Assembly (NCBI RefSeq): GCF_000333015.1
Contig: NZ_BANT01000004.1
Span: 124,001-188,000, forward strand
Source of the DNA: Gordonia hirsuta DSM 44140 = NBRC 16056
GTDB taxonomy: Bacteria > Actinomycetota > Actinomycetes > Mycobacteriales > Mycobacteriaceae
DNA: 64,000 nucleotides
Direction of reading: 5' to 3'
Shown: positions 45,480 to 54,745 of the stretch, piece after piece
Layout of the letters: each line of letters starts with the position of its first letter
Numbering within the stretch: position 1 is the first letter of the stretch
The notes under the pieces: model-generated
Database searches by the model: none
Seen by the model: only the letters and a program-made list of their open reading frames with translations
Told to the model about the DNA's origin: nothing
Program-made: the position numbers and the translations under genes

Positions 45480-47213
45480 ATGCCCTCCCATCGTCTCCGG
45501 AGGCGCCTGCCGGCGCTGATCCTGGTCGCCTTCGCCGTCCTGGCCCTGGCCGCCTGCGGCTCGTCGTCCTCCGGGGACGACGGGCTGTGCGCCCCGCCCG
45601 GTCTGCAGAGCGCCACGGCCGCCCCGGCGAATCTGAACACCGATGAGCAGACCACCGACCAGTTCACCACCGCCGCGACGGTGCCTCTGGCACAGGTCGA
45701 CGTCTCGGCGTTGCGGCTGGCCAAACCCGGCACCCTGACGGTCGGGACACTCTCGGATGCCCCGCCGAGCATCTGCCTCAACTCCGCCGGCGTCTACACC
45801 GGCTTCGACAACGAACTGCTCAAGGCGGTCGCCGACCGGCTCGGTCTACAGATCGAGTTCGTCGGCACCGAATTCTCCGGACTGCTGTCCCAGGTGGCCA
45901 ATCGCCGCTTCGACGTGGCCTCGTCGTCGATCACCACCACCGAGGATCGCCGCAAAACGGTCGGCTTCACCAACGGCTACGATTTCGGATATTTCTCGCT
46001 GGTCGGCGCCCAGAACGGTGCCGTGGACGGCTTCGCTCAACTCGGTCCGGCACACCGGATAGGCGTCGTGCAGGGCACCGTCCAGGATGATTTCGTCACC
46101 CACACGCTGAACCTGGATCCGGTCAAGTTCCCCGACTACGCCACCGCCTACGCCAACCTGCGCAACGGACAGATCGATGTCTGGGTGGCCCCCAGCCAGC
46201 AGGCCGACGGGGCCATCGCCGACGGGGACGGAATGGCGATCCTGGAGGACACCTTCAGCGTCAACAACTTCGTCGGGTGGGCCACCCCGCTGGGTGATCA
46301 GCCCCTGATCGACGCCCTCAACGCCGGCCTGGACGCGGTGATCGCCGACGGCACCTGGGCCCGCTTGTACAGCGACTGGGTGCCGCGCGAACTGCCGCCG
46401 GGCTGGAAGCCGGGGTCCCGTGCCGCACCGGCCCCGACTCTGCCGGACTTCCGGGAGATCGCCGCCGCGCATGCGACCGATCCGCAGTCGCCCGCCGTGG
46501 CCGCCAAAGGCACCCTGGCTCAGCTGAAGGACACCTTCTTCAACTGGGAGCTGTACCGCAAGGCCTTCCCCGAACTGCTCACGACCGGCTTACCCAACAC
46601 CATCATCCTGGCGCTGGCCTCCGGGGTGATCGGCACCATCGCCGGCATGCTGCTGGCCGTGGCCGGCCTCTCCCGGACCCGCTGGCTGCGCTGGCCGGCC
46701 CGGATCTACACCGACGTCTTCCGTGGTCTGCCCGCCGTCGTGGTGATCCTGATCATCGGGCTGGGGATCGGGCCGGTGGTCAAGAACTTCACCGGCGGCA
46801 ATCCGTACTGGCTCGGCGCACTGGCGCTGGCGCTGCTGGCCGCGGCGTATATCGGCGAGATCTTCCGCTCGGGAATCCAGAGTGTGGAGGCCGGGCAGCT
46901 CGAGGCCGCCCGCGCCCTGGGCTTTCCCTACCGGCAGTCGATGGCGCTGGTGGTGATTCCGCAGGGCGTACGGCGCGTGCTGCCGGCCTTGATGAACCAG
47001 TTCATCGTGCTGATCAAAGACTCGTCGCTGATCTACTTCCTCGGGCTACTGGCCAGCCAGCGAGAACTGTTCGCCGTCGGCCGCGACCTGAACGCGCAGA
47101 CCGGCAACCTCTCCCCGCTGGTGGCCGCGGGCCTGGTCTATCTCCTGTTGACGGTTCCGCTGACCCATCTGGTCAACTACATCGACACGCGGCTGCGCAC
47201 CGGAAAGGCCTGA
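45480..47213 (+). CDS. Amino-acid ABC transporter: substrate-binding lipoprotein fused to permease
   Basis: 577 residues. Lipoprotein signal PALILVAFAVLALAACGSSS. Residues about 80-315 form a class-3 solute-binding protein (LTVGTLSDAPPSICLNSAGV, YTGFDNELLKAVADRLGLQI, FDVASSSITTTEDRRKTVGF). Residues about 355-577 are a His/Glu/Gln-type permease with five helices and EAA-like loop AARALGFPYRQSMALVVIPQ. With the ATPase downstream this is a complete polar amino-acid importer, probably glutamine/glutamate. The fusion is known in actinobacteria and firmicutes (GlnPH). ATG at 45480 lies 8 nt after TAACGT. Confidence 0.93.
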   Translation: MPSHRLRRRLPALILVAFAVLALAACGSSSSGDDGLCAPPGLQSATAAPANLNTDEQTTDQFTTAATVPLAQVDVSALRLAKPGTLTVGTLSDAPPSICLNSAGVYTGFDNELLKAVADRLGLQIEFVGTEFSGLLSQVANRRFDVASSSITTTEDRRKTVGFTNGYDFGYFSLVGAQNGAVDGFAQLGPAHRIGVVQGTVQDDFVTHTLNLDPVKFPDYATAYANLRNGQIDVWVAPSQQADGAIADGDGMAILEDTFSVNNFVGWATPLGDQPLIDALNAGLDAVIADGTWARLYSDWVPRELPPGWKPGSRAAPAPTLPDFREIAAAHATDPQSPAVAAKGTLAQLKDTFFNWELYRKAFPELLTTGLPNTIILALASGVIGTIAGMLLAVAGLSRTRWLRWPARIYTDVFRGLPAVVVILIIGLGIGPVVKNFTGGNPYWLGALALALLAAAYIGEIFRSGIQSVEAGQLEAARALGFPYRQSMALVVIPQGVRRVLPALMNQFIVLIKDSSLIYFLGLLASQRELFAVGRDLNAQTGNLSPLVAAGLVYLLLTVPLTHLVNYIDTRLRTGKA

Positions 47214-47214
47214 G

Positions 47215-47973
47215 ATGAGCACCCCTGACCTCCCGCTGACCCAGCAGCAGCCGGTCTCCCTCACCGGCCGCGATCTGCACCTGTCGTTCGGCGACAATCA
47301 GGTGCTGCGCGGCGTGGACATCCATGTCGAGGCCGGAACCACCACCACCGTGATCGGCCCGTCGGGGTCGGGAAAGTCCACGCTGCTGCGGGTCCTCAAC
47401 CGGCTGCACGAACCGCAGTCCGGAGACATCCTGATCGACGGACGTTCGGTGCTGCGGGACAACCCCGACCGGCTGCGCCGCCGGATCGGCATGGTCTTTC
47501 AGCAGTTCAACCTGTTCCCGCACATGAGCGTGCTGGACAACGTCGCCCTCGCCCCGCGCAAACTCCGCGGCCTGGACAGCGAACAGGCCCGCGCTCTGGC
47601 CCTCCGCGAACTCGGCAAGGTCGGCCTGCAGGCCAAGGCCGAGGTCCGCCCGGCCACCCTGTCCGGCGGCCAGCAGCAGCGGGTGGCCATCGCCCGGGCG
47701 CTGGCCATGAAACCGCAGATCATGTTCTTCGACGAGGCCACCAGCGCGCTGGATCCGGAACTGGTCAAGGGTGTGCTGGCGTTGATGACCGAACTGTCAC
47801 AGGAGGGGATGACGATGGTGGTGGTCACCCACGAGATGGGTTATGCCCGCGAGGTCAGCGACAGCGTGCTGTTCATGGATCACGGCCGTGTGATCGAGAC
47901 CGGTCCACCGGTGCAGCTGTTCGAGGCCCCGGCCACCGAACGGCTGCAGAACTTCCTGGCCGAGGTTCTCTGA
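47215..47973 (+). CDS. glnQ: Amino-acid ABC transporter ATPase (GlnQ type)
   Basis: 252 residues; starts one base after the preceding stop. Walker A IGPSGSGKSTLLRVLNRLHE, Q-loop GMVFQQFNLFPHM, signature TLSGGQQQRVAIARALAMKP, Walker B IMFFDEATSALDPELV and the H-loop VVVTHEMGYAREVS. All consistent with a polar amino-acid importer ATPase driving the fused SBP-permease. Confidence 0.95.
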   Translation: MSTPDLPLTQQQPVSLTGRDLHLSFGDNQVLRGVDIHVEAGTTTTVIGPSGSGKSTLLRVLNRLHEPQSGDILIDGRSVLRDNPDRLRRRIGMVFQQFNLFPHMSVLDNVALAPRKLRGLDSEQARALALRELGKVGLQAKAEVRPATLSGGQQQRVAIARALAMKPQIMFFDEATSALDPELVKGVLALMTELSQEGMTMVVVTHEMGYAREVSDSVLFMDHGRVIETGPPVQLFEAPATERLQNFLAEVL

Positions 47974-47994
47974 GCGGCCTCGCCCAGCCGCCGA

Positions 47995-48927
47995 TCAGGA
48001 CTGTACGGCGGTGCGGAACTGCGGGGAGGCGTAGAACGGTTCCAGCCGCCGCCGCACGATCGCGGCCAGAATCCCCTGCTGGTCCAGGCGGCGGATCACC
48101 GGCGGCCCGAAACGCATCCCCTCCTCGCGCAGATCCGCCTCGCCGATCCCCAGATCCTCGATCACATCGGCGATCGGGGTGGCCCCGTAGGTGTCGAAGA
48201 CCTCGTCGATGGCTTCGTCGAGCAGCGCCCGGAAGTAATCGGTCTGCCGGAAGGTGCGCCAGAACTCGAAGATGAGCACCACCGTGTCTTCGACGTCGAC
48301 CTCGGAAACGGTGTCCCGGAAGCTGCTGACCCGGCCGTCGGCGCGCGAGCGCCAGAAATCCCGGACGGTGTCGATGATCAGGTCGTCGGCGTCCTCCTGC
48401 GCTGACTCGAGCACGAACACCGCACCGCGGCGGGTCCATTTCTCCACCGGCCGGGCCAACCGGCGCGCCGTCTTGGTACCGAAGCGGTTCTCCACGGCTC
48501 GCTGGACCACCTCGACCAGGGTGTCGGTGGTCGCCGGCGATTCCAAGACCTGATCGACGGTGCGGCGGGTCAGCGGCAGCCCGGTGGCGATGGCCGCCAG
48601 CTCGTCGAAACGCCGGGTCTCCACCACATCCGAGAGCCGGGTGCGCTCGTGCACCGGATGCCGGTACAGCCGGGCGGCGACCTGGCCCACCAGCTCCGGT
48701 ATGGCCCCCTCCACCGGGAACTGCATCGTGTACTTGCGGGCGACGTCCTTGATCAGCGCACGCGGCATCACCACCTCGAGCGGGATGGTGCCCGACTCGG
48801 TCAGGAAGTGGCCGATCTCGTCGTCGATCAGCGCGGCCAGCGCATCGTCGTCGGTGAGCTGACTGAGCTCGAAGGCGATCTGCGCCTCGAGCAGTCTCGC
48901 CCCGAGTTCCTCGGTGGTCTCCGCCAT
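47995..48927 (-). CDS. Conserved protein of unknown function
   Basis: 310 residues from ATG at 48927 (MAETTEELGARLLEAQIAFE). Soluble and highly charged, predicted mostly helical: LTDDDALAALIDDEIGHFLT, VVMPRALIKDVARKYTMQFP, VENRFGTKTARRLARPVEKW, FRALLDEAIDEVFDTYGATP. No signal peptide, membrane helix or known catalytic motif. Convergent with the ABC ATPase gene (21 bp gap). Actinobacterial conserved hypothetical in my judgement; function open. Confidence 0.8.
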   Translation of the reverse strand: MAETTEELGARLLEAQIAFELSQLTDDDALAALIDDEIGHFLTESGTIPLEVVMPRALIKDVARKYTMQFPVEGAIPELVGQVAARLYRHPVHERTRLSDVVETRRFDELAAIATGLPLTRRTVDQVLESPATTDTLVEVVQRAVENRFGTKTARRLARPVEKWTRRGAVFVLESAQEDADDLIIDTVRDFWRSRADGRVSSFRDTVSEVDVEDTVVLIFEFWRTFRQTDYFRALLDEAIDEVFDTYGATPIADVIEDLGIGEADLREEGMRFGPPVIRRLDQQGILAAIVRRRLEPFYASPQFRTAVQS

Positions 48928-48977
48928 AGCTGTCAGCCTAGGCCAGCGCAGGGCCTCGGCCGGCGCAGGGCGCGGAC

Positions 48978-49703
48978 CTACCGGGGCGGCCCGAGGCGTT
49001 CTTGCCGCAGTCCCGGACCCAGCACCTGGATCTCGCGGCGCTCCCGTTTGACGGCGAAGACACCGCGCCGGTGCCGGTCGACCGCGACGATCACCGTGAT
49101 CACCGCCAGCAGGACGGCCGGCACCCACAGGGCGGTCGCCAGCCCGAAACGGCGCAGGATCACCGTGCCGATCACCCCGCCCACCAGCAGCGCCGCCCAC
49201 AGCGACAGATGCCGCAACCACAGCAGTTTGGGGCCGCCGAAGAAGGCGTCGACCAGTCGCTGACCGGCCTTGACCAGCGCGCCGGTCATGTAGGTCAAAC
49301 CGATGCTGGCCTCCCCCGCCACCAGGAAGGTCGCATTGAGTACGCCCATCGCCAGGGGCAACAGCACCGCCACCGGCCACCGCTCGGCCACGGTCACATC
49401 CAGGAGCGCGGTGATCGCCACCAGGATGCTGGTGGCCGCCAGCACCGTTGTGCGTCCGTCACGGACCCGCACGAGAAGTGCGCCCAGGACCGTGCCGGCG
49501 AAGAACAGCCCGATGATCGACGCGGCCGTCCCGGCCGCCGACCAGTCGCCCATCCCCGATCCGGTGGCCAGCTCGGTGGTGTTCCCACTCATGAACGAGA
49601 CGAAGAATCCGCCGAGCACGACGAAGCCGACCGCATCGAGGTAGCCCGCGGCCGACGACAGCACCACGGCCAGCGTCACCTCACGTCTCTGGATGCTCTT
49701 CAT
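48978..49703 (-). CDS. DUF1275 (YoaK-like) membrane protein
   Basis: 241 residues from the ATG at 49703, six or seven membrane helices. Family markers: AAGYLDAVGFVVLGGFFVSF MSGNTTELA, ASIGLTYMTGALVKAGQRLV. DUF1275 proteins are widespread, of unknown function. The C-terminal 25 residues are basic and cytoplasmic (RRREIQ-like). Confidence 0.88.
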   Translation of the reverse strand: MKSIQRREVTLAVVLSSAAGYLDAVGFVVLGGFFVSFMSGNTTELATGSGMGDWSAAGTAASIIGLFFAGTVLGALLVRVRDGRTTVLAATSILVAITALLDVTVAERWPVAVLLPLAMGVLNATFLVAGEASIGLTYMTGALVKAGQRLVDAFFGGPKLLWLRHLSLWAALLVGGVIGTVILRRFGLATALWVPAVLLAVITVIVAVDRHRRGVFAVKRERREIQVLGPGLRQERLGPPR

Positions 49704-49826
49704 GCCGCACATTCTCGCATCTGCCCCGTGCGGCTCCTCTCCCGTGGAGAATTCCGCAGCTCGCGCAAGGGGATTGCGCACCGCCGGACTTGCGCGCAGG
49801 CACCGACGTCGGTTTGCATCTGCCAC

Positions 49827-51002
49827 GTGCGTTCACGATTGCTCTTCGGTGCCGGTGCCCTCGGCTGCGCGATGGCGCTGACCCTGTCTTCCTGCGCGGC
49901 TCCGGCCGACGCTCCGTCGGCGTCGTCGGTGACATCGGCGATCGGCGCCACCGGAGACTCCGCCACCGGAAACTCCGCCACGGCACCGAACTCCCACCGC
50001 CCCGACGGCGCCTCGGGCACCATCACCCTGAGCTGGGCCGGTGACAACATCCTGGGCACCGACCCGAAGTTCGGCGGTCTGACGCTGCCGGTTGCCTGGG
50101 AACGCAGCGGCCGAGATCCGGGCTACTTCTTCCAGAACGTCAAGAAGTACTTCGCCACCGACGATCTGACGATCGCCAACTTCGAGGTGGTGCTCACCGG
50201 CGACACCCGCAATCCGCGTCCCAAGGAGGGCACCGAGTTCTACCATTTCGCCGGTGATCCGGCGATGGCCAAGACGCTGCCGGCCGGCGGTATCGATGTG
50301 GTGACCGTGGCCAACAACCACACCTGGGATTACGGGCGCAAGGGCTTCACCGAGACCACCCGCGCCCTGGCCGCGGCCGGAATCAAGTACGTCGGCACCG
50401 GCAACCCCGGCTACGACGGCTCCGACTACGACTACTCGCTGATCGAGGACGTCAAGGGCATCAAGGTCGGTCTGGTCAGCTACCAGACCTGGGCCGACAC
50501 CCCGCAGACCCGCAAGAAGATCCGTACCGACCTGGCCGATCTGCGCCGTCGCGGCGCGCAGGTGGTGATCCCCTACTTCCACTGGGGTATCGAGGCGGTG
50601 CACGAACCGTACGAGGTGCAGCGCGATCTGGCGCGCGTGGCCATCGACGCCGGCGCCGACGCGGTGATCGGCACGCACCCGCACGTGCTGCAGTCGATGG
50701 ACGTGTACAAGGGCAAGCTGATCGCCTATTCGCTGGGCAACTTCGCCTTCGGAGGCAACACCGATCCGACCGATAAGCGCACCGCGATCCTGCAGACGCG
50801 GCTGAGCGTGAACGACGGGGCCGTGCGCGGTGTCGAGTACCGGGTGATCCCGACGCGGATCTCCCGCACCGAGGCGTACAACGACTACGTGCCCACCCCG
50901 TACACCGGCACCCAGCGCACCCAGGTCCTGGGCTTCCTCAACCAGATATCCCCGGCACTGAACGGCACCGTCTCCGACCGGTTCACCCCGGTCCCCCGAT
51001 AG
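49827..51002 (+). CDS. CapA/PgsA-family lipoprotein (metallophosphoesterase-like)
   Basis: 391 residues from a GTG at 49827. Lipoprotein signal MRSRLLFGAGALGCAMALTL with lipobox LSSCAAP, and a Ser/Ala/Thr-rich linker. The catalytic-like core is of the PGA_cap family: LSWAGDNILGTDPKFGG, DLTIANFEVVLTGDTRNP, VVTVANNHTWDYGRKGFTET, PYFHWGIEAVHEPYEVQRDL, GTHPHVLQSMDVYKGKLIAY. Metal ligands (GDN, NNH, HW, HPH) are intact. CapA proteins take part in poly-gamma-glutamate or capsule export; no capB/capC genes are present here, so the role is unknown. Confidence 0.88.
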   Translation: MRSRLLFGAGALGCAMALTLSSCAAPADAPSASSVTSAIGATGDSATGNSATAPNSHRPDGASGTITLSWAGDNILGTDPKFGGLTLPVAWERSGRDPGYFFQNVKKYFATDDLTIANFEVVLTGDTRNPRPKEGTEFYHFAGDPAMAKTLPAGGIDVVTVANNHTWDYGRKGFTETTRALAAAGIKYVGTGNPGYDGSDYDYSLIEDVKGIKVGLVSYQTWADTPQTRKKIRTDLADLRRRGAQVVIPYFHWGIEAVHEPYEVQRDLARVAIDAGADAVIGTHPHVLQSMDVYKGKLIAYSLGNFAFGGNTDPTDKRTAILQTRLSVNDGAVRGVEYRVIPTRISRTEAYNDYVPTPYTGTQRTQVLGFLNQISPALNGTVSDRFTPVPR

Positions 51003-51008
51003 CGCCGC

Positions 51009-52145
51009 TCAGCGCAGCGGCACCGCGACGTCCGAACCGCCCTCGCGGGTCAGCCGCCGCCCCATCTGCACCAGCTCCGGGCGGTCGATGAACCCGCCGG
51101 CGAAGAGCACCTGCCCCTGGACGAAGTCGCTCGCCTGCCGCAGCAGCTCCTCGGGGGCGTAGCCGAAGATGCCCGCCAGCTCGTCCAGGTCCCGCGGGGA
51201 ACTCATCTTCATCAGCCCGAGGTTGTCGCACTGCGACAGTGCATTGGGGTGCACCTTGGACGGACGCTGCGTGGACATCAGCAGCCACAGACCGTATTTG
51301 CGGCCCTCGGCGGCGATCTGCACGATCCGCTCGGTCAGCAGCCGTTCGACCGGGGTCGCCGGCGCCGGCGGACACAGGTTGTGGGCCTCGTCGATCACGA
51401 TGAGCCGGCCGATCCGTTCGTGGCGCCGGGCCCAGAGCTCGTCGAGCACCGCCAGCGCGGCGGCCCGCGGTTCGGCGGCGGTATCGAAACCGCCCAGATC
51501 GATCACCGTGGCATCCGGGCGTTCGGCCACGATCGCCGGGGCGGCGACGTCGGTGAACGCCCACAGATCCCAGTCGGCCACCCCCAGGTTCTCCAGTCGC
51601 ATCGCCAGTTGCACGAACTCGGGAACCCCGCTGGCCTGCAGACGCGGCAGCAGTGACCGGCGCATCGTCATCAGCTCGTCCCCGTCGGACCCGCCGGTCA
51701 GGTTGTCCACGGCCTGGCGCAAGACCGCCTCGGCCCGCAGTGCCGCATTGAACTCGGCGGCGTCGTCGACCGGATCCAACTGGATCACCGCCGCGCGCGA
51801 CGGCAGCTCCATGTCCACAAACCGCACCCGCAACGGCAGTTCCCCGCGATATCCGTCGGGTGTGCGCCGCAGCACCCGGATGTCGCGGTCGGCCAGTTCG
51901 GCGGCCGCCGCCGGTGGCGCATCGTCGGCGCTCTGCCGCAGATGTACGAAGTCGCTGTTCGGGTCCAGGATCACCATCGGCAGCCGGGTGTGCAGCAGGA
52001 CCTGTTCCAGCAGCACACCGAGTGCGTAGGTCTTGCCCGAGCCGCTCTGCCCGCACCAGAAGGTGTGCCGATTCAGGCGGGAGGCGTTCAGCCGGGCCGG
52101 CGTGGCTTCACCGAAACGGGTACCGATCGGCAGTTCTGCGCTCAT
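51009..52145 (-). CDS. HerA/VirB4-like P-loop ATPase (DUF87 family)
   Basis: 378 residues. N-terminal FGEATPARLNASRLNRH-TFW precedes Walker A CGQSGSGKTYALGVLLEQVL; Walker B is RLIVIDEAHNLCPP; sensor/arginine-finger area LMSTQRPSKVHPNALSQCDN and DFVQGQVLFAGGFIDRPE. These are hexameric DNA- or protein-translocating ATPases. The usual partner nuclease NurA, SIR2 or type IV secretion genes are absent in the neighbourhood. Convergent with the CapA gene, 6 bp apart. Confidence 0.88.
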   Translation of the reverse strand: MSAELPIGTRFGEATPARLNASRLNRHTFWCGQSGSGKTYALGVLLEQVLLHTRLPMVILDPNSDFVHLRQSADDAPPAAAAELADRDIRVLRRTPDGYRGELPLRVRFVDMELPSRAAVIQLDPVDDAAEFNAALRAEAVLRQAVDNLTGGSDGDELMTMRRSLLPRLQASGVPEFVQLAMRLENLGVADWDLWAFTDVAAPAIVAERPDATVIDLGGFDTAAEPRAAALAVLDELWARRHERIGRLIVIDEAHNLCPPAPATPVERLLTERIVQIAAEGRKYGLWLLMSTQRPSKVHPNALSQCDNLGLMKMSSPRDLDELAGIFGYAPEELLRQASDFVQGQVLFAGGFIDRPELVQMGRRLTREGGSDVAVPLR

Positions 52146-52212
52146 AGCCGATGATGCTAGGCCGCCGGCGCCGGCGACGCGGGTGCTCGGCCGAAGCCCC
52201 GACGTGTTCTCC

Positions 52213-53040
52213 TCAGTGCCCCAGGAGTGCTTGCAGCACGGTGATCACACCCTGGTCGGTATTGGGCGGGGCCAGATAGCGTGCCCGCTCACGCACCTGC
52301 GGGTGGCCGTCGGCCATCGCGAACGACCAGTCGGCGGCGTCGAGCATCTGCAGGTCGTTGAGGTAGTCGCCGAAGACGACGGTCTGGGCGGGACCGACGC
52401 CCAGGACCTGCTGCAGGGACCGCAGTCCGACACCCTTGTCGACACCCGGCGCCATCAGATCGAGCCATTTGGGGCCGGAGATCACCACCTGGCAGCGGTC
52501 GGCGAAGACGTCGAAGTGTTCGCGCGCGGCCGCGGCGGCATCGTCACCGTCGTAGATGGCGAGTTTGAGGATGTCATCGTCGACCGTCGTCAGATCCTCG
52601 ACGTGGGCGAGCCGGTGGTAATACTTGGCGAACTCGTCGACGAACACCGGATCGTCGCGTTCGGCGTAGCCGCCGCCCACCCCGCACACCACCAGGCCCA
52701 GGTCACGATCGGCAGTGGCGCGGCGCGAGGCGGCGATCACCTCGGCCGCCAGCTGCGGATCGATGACGGTCCCGGCGGTCAGCGTGCCCTCGTGGGCCAC
52801 CAGATTGCCGTTCTCGGCGATGTACGAGATCCCCTCCGGATCGCGGGCGAACAGATCGGCCAGCGTGTAGTACTGGCGGCCGCTGGCCGGGACGAAGCGG
52901 ATTCCGCGCCGGCGCATCTCGGCCAGCAGCGGCCAGAAGGCGTCGGGCACCTGTCCGGTCGGGGTCAGCAGCGTCCCGTCCATATCGGCGACGACCAGGC
53001 GCAGATCGTCCGGCGGCATCGGCAGCGAGTACTCAGGCAC
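52213..53040 (-). CDS. HAD-superfamily hydrolase, Cof (IIB) type
   Basis: 275 residues. Motif I VVADMDGTLLTPTGQV, motif II region FVPASGRQYYT, lysine motif WLDLMAPGVDKGVGLRSLQQ, motif IV VVFGDYLNDLQMLDAADWSF. The C2B cap matches sugar-phosphate and flavin-nucleotide phosphatases; substrate unknown. ATG at 53040; an internal ATG at 53019 is also plausible. Confidence 0.93.
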   Translation of the reverse strand: MPEYSLPMPPDDLRLVVADMDGTLLTPTGQVPDAFWPLLAEMRRRGIRFVPASGRQYYTLADLFARDPEGISYIAENGNLVAHEGTLTAGTVIDPQLAAEVIAASRRATADRDLGLVVCGVGGGYAERDDPVFVDEFAKYYHRLAHVEDLTTVDDDILKLAIYDGDDAAAAAREHFDVFADRCQVVISGPKWLDLMAPGVDKGVGLRSLQQVLGVGPAQTVVFGDYLNDLQMLDAADWSFAMADGHPQVRERARYLAPPNTDQGVITVLQALLGH

Positions 53041-53111
53041 CCTCCGATGGTCTCATCGCCGGCGCCTGCCCCGCGCGTGCTTCCCGCTTTCCAGGACCGG
53101 TCGCTGCGGGG

Positions 53112-53894
53112 TCAGGCCTCTGGGGCCGGGTCCTCGGGGGCCGTGGCTGCGGGGGTCGTGGCTGCGGGGGTCATCTGCCGCGCGATCCACTCCGGTACCG
53201 GAGTGTCCCCGACCAGGTGTCGCTCGACCAGCTGCTCCACCCGATCCGGTCTCATCCCCGAGTACCAGACGCCGTCGGGATAGACCACCATCACCGGGGC
53301 CTGTCCGCACGGGAAGAGGCAGCCGGTGAGGGACTGCAGCGCCTGGTCGTCGCCCAGATCCCGGGCCGCCAGGGCTGCGGCCAGGGCGACCGAGCTCTCC
53401 CGGGCCCCCTCGACGCTGCAGCGCGGTCCGCGGCAGACCAGGACATGCCGGGCGAATCCGGGGACGTTCTCCCAGGCCGGCGACTGGATCGGCGCGGTGG
53501 TCTGCCGGGCCGGGACGCCGCCCCCGGCGATGGCCGCCTCCAGCAGCTCGGCGTACCCGTCGTGCTCGGTGAGCAGCGGAGCGATCCGCACCTGCGGCCC
53601 GGTGGAGCCGGCCGGGCGGGTGCGCAGCCAGTGTCCGACGAGGCGCGCGCACCACGCGTCCTGTTTGGTGTCGCCCAGGGTCTGGCCGCTGACCAGCAGC
53701 ACGCATCGCGCTCCGGCGGTGGCCGCCTCGTCGAGCGCCTCGGTGATCGGGACCTCCGTACCGCCGAGCACCGCCACCCGCACGGGCACCTGCGGGCGGC
53801 GCGCGGTCAGTGCGACCACCGCCCGTTCCAGCGCGGGTGCCGGCAGGCCGCCCCGGTCGGTCGGTGCGGTGATGATGATCCAGTCGATGGTCAT
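53112..53894 (-). CDS. CbiX-like domain fused to a (2Fe-2S) ferredoxin domain, in the cobalamin operon
   Basis: 260 residues. Residues 1-130 resemble a sirohydrochlorin cobaltochelatase (CbiX) repeat (VPVRVAVLGGTEVPITEALD, AGARCVLLVSGQTLGDTKQD), but the metal-binding histidine of the chelatase is not conserved (SGQTLGD). Residues 145-245 form a thioredoxin-like [2Fe-2S] domain with four cysteines: VLVCRGPRCSVEGA and LTGCLFPCGQAPVMVVYPDG. The C-terminus is a short Ala/Thr/Pro repeat encoded by a small tandem repeat. ATG overlaps the stop of the upstream ATPase (ATGA), so it is cotranscribed with the transporter and lies under the B12 riboswitch. Possible roles: corrinoid reduction or cobalt handling after import. 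Confidence 0.8.
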   Translation of the reverse strand: MTIDWIIITAPTDRGGLPAPALERAVVALTARRPQVPVRVAVLGGTEVPITEALDEAATAGARCVLLVSGQTLGDTKQDAWCARLVGHWLRTRPAGSTGPQVRIAPLLTEHDGYAELLEAAIAGGGVPARQTTAPIQSPAWENVPGFARHVLVCRGPRCSVEGARESSVALAAALAARDLGDDQALQSLTGCLFPCGQAPVMVVYPDGVWYSGMRPDRVEQLVERHLVGDTPVPEWIARQMTPAATTPAATAPEDPAPEA

Positions 53895-54745
53895 ATCTGC
53901 TCCGTTTCAGGTTGTGCCCCGCCGTGTCGCTGCACTCCGTTGAGGATCACCAGCGGAGCACCCGACCGCGGGTGCGGCATCACCTCGGCATCCAGGCCGT
54001 ACACGCGGTCCAGCAATGCCGGGGTCAGTACCAGCGCCGGCGGGCCCTCGGCGACGACGCGGCCGCCGGCGAGCACGATCAGGTGGTCGCAGTACAGTCC
54101 GGCCAGCTGCAGATCGTGCAGGGCGGCCACCGCGGTCACCGGAAGATCCCGCAGCTGCGCGAGCAGTTCCAGCGAGGCCGCCACGTCCAGGTGGTTGGTG
54201 GGCTCGTCCAGGACCAGCACCCGTGGTTGTTGGGCCAGGGCGCGGGCCATCTGCGTCTTCTGCCGTTCCCCACCCGACAGCGACTGCCAGGTGCGGGTGC
54301 GCAACTTCTGCAGCCCCAGCGCGGTCAGGGCATCGTCGACGATCTCTCGGGTGTCGATGCGGCGCAGCCGTCCGCCGGCTCGCGGGATGGTGCCCAGATC
54401 GACCACCTGCTCCACGGTCAGATCGGCTTCGGTGACCGAATGCTGTTCCACGGTGGCCATCACCCGGGCCAGTTCCCGCCCCGAGTAGGCCCGGACCGGC
54501 GTCCCGTCCAGCAGCACCTGTCCGGTGGCCGGGGTGATCCAGCGGGCCACCGTCGACAGCAGCGTCGTCTTGCCCGACCCGTTGGGCCCGATGATGCCGG
54601 TGAAGCCGCCCGCCGGGACGGTCGCGCAGACGTCGTCGAGCAGCACCTTGGCACCGATGCGCACGCCGACACCGGCCAGTTCGATCTGCGGCGGTCGGCG
54701 GTCCGGCCCGCCCCGGCGGCCGCTCGTGGTGCGGTCGCCGCTCAT
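53891..54745 (-). CDS. btuD: Cobalamin-type ABC transporter ATPase
   Basis: 284 residues from the ATG at 54745, overlapping the permease stop. Walker A GIIGPNGSGKTTLLSTVARW, signature SLSGGERQKTQMARALAQQP, Walker B VLVLDEPTNHLDVAAS, H-loop AALHDLQLAG. It belongs to the FecE/BtuD group of importers for chelates. The riboswitch upstream of the operon argues for cobalamin rather than siderophore. Confidence 0.9.
   Translation of the reverse strand: MSGDRTTSGRRGGPDRRPPQIELAGVGVRIGAKVLLDDVCATVPAGGFTGIIGPNGSGKTTLLSTVARWITPATGQVLLDGTPVRAYSGRELARVMATVEQHSVTEADLTVEQVVDLGTIPRAGGRLRRIDTREIVDDALTALGLQKLRTRTWQSLSGGERQKTQMARALAQQPRVLVLDEPTNHLDVAASLELLAQLRDLPVTAVAALHDLQLAGLYCDHLIVLAGGRVVAEGPPALVLTPALLDRVYGLDAEVMPHPRSGAPLVILNGVQRHGGAQPETEQI

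Noticed and set aside
53053-53706. Alternative 217-codon frame over the CbiX-like/ferredoxin gene
   Set aside because: Gly/Pro/Arg-rich shadow; the other frame has the cysteine pattern and coupling to the operon.
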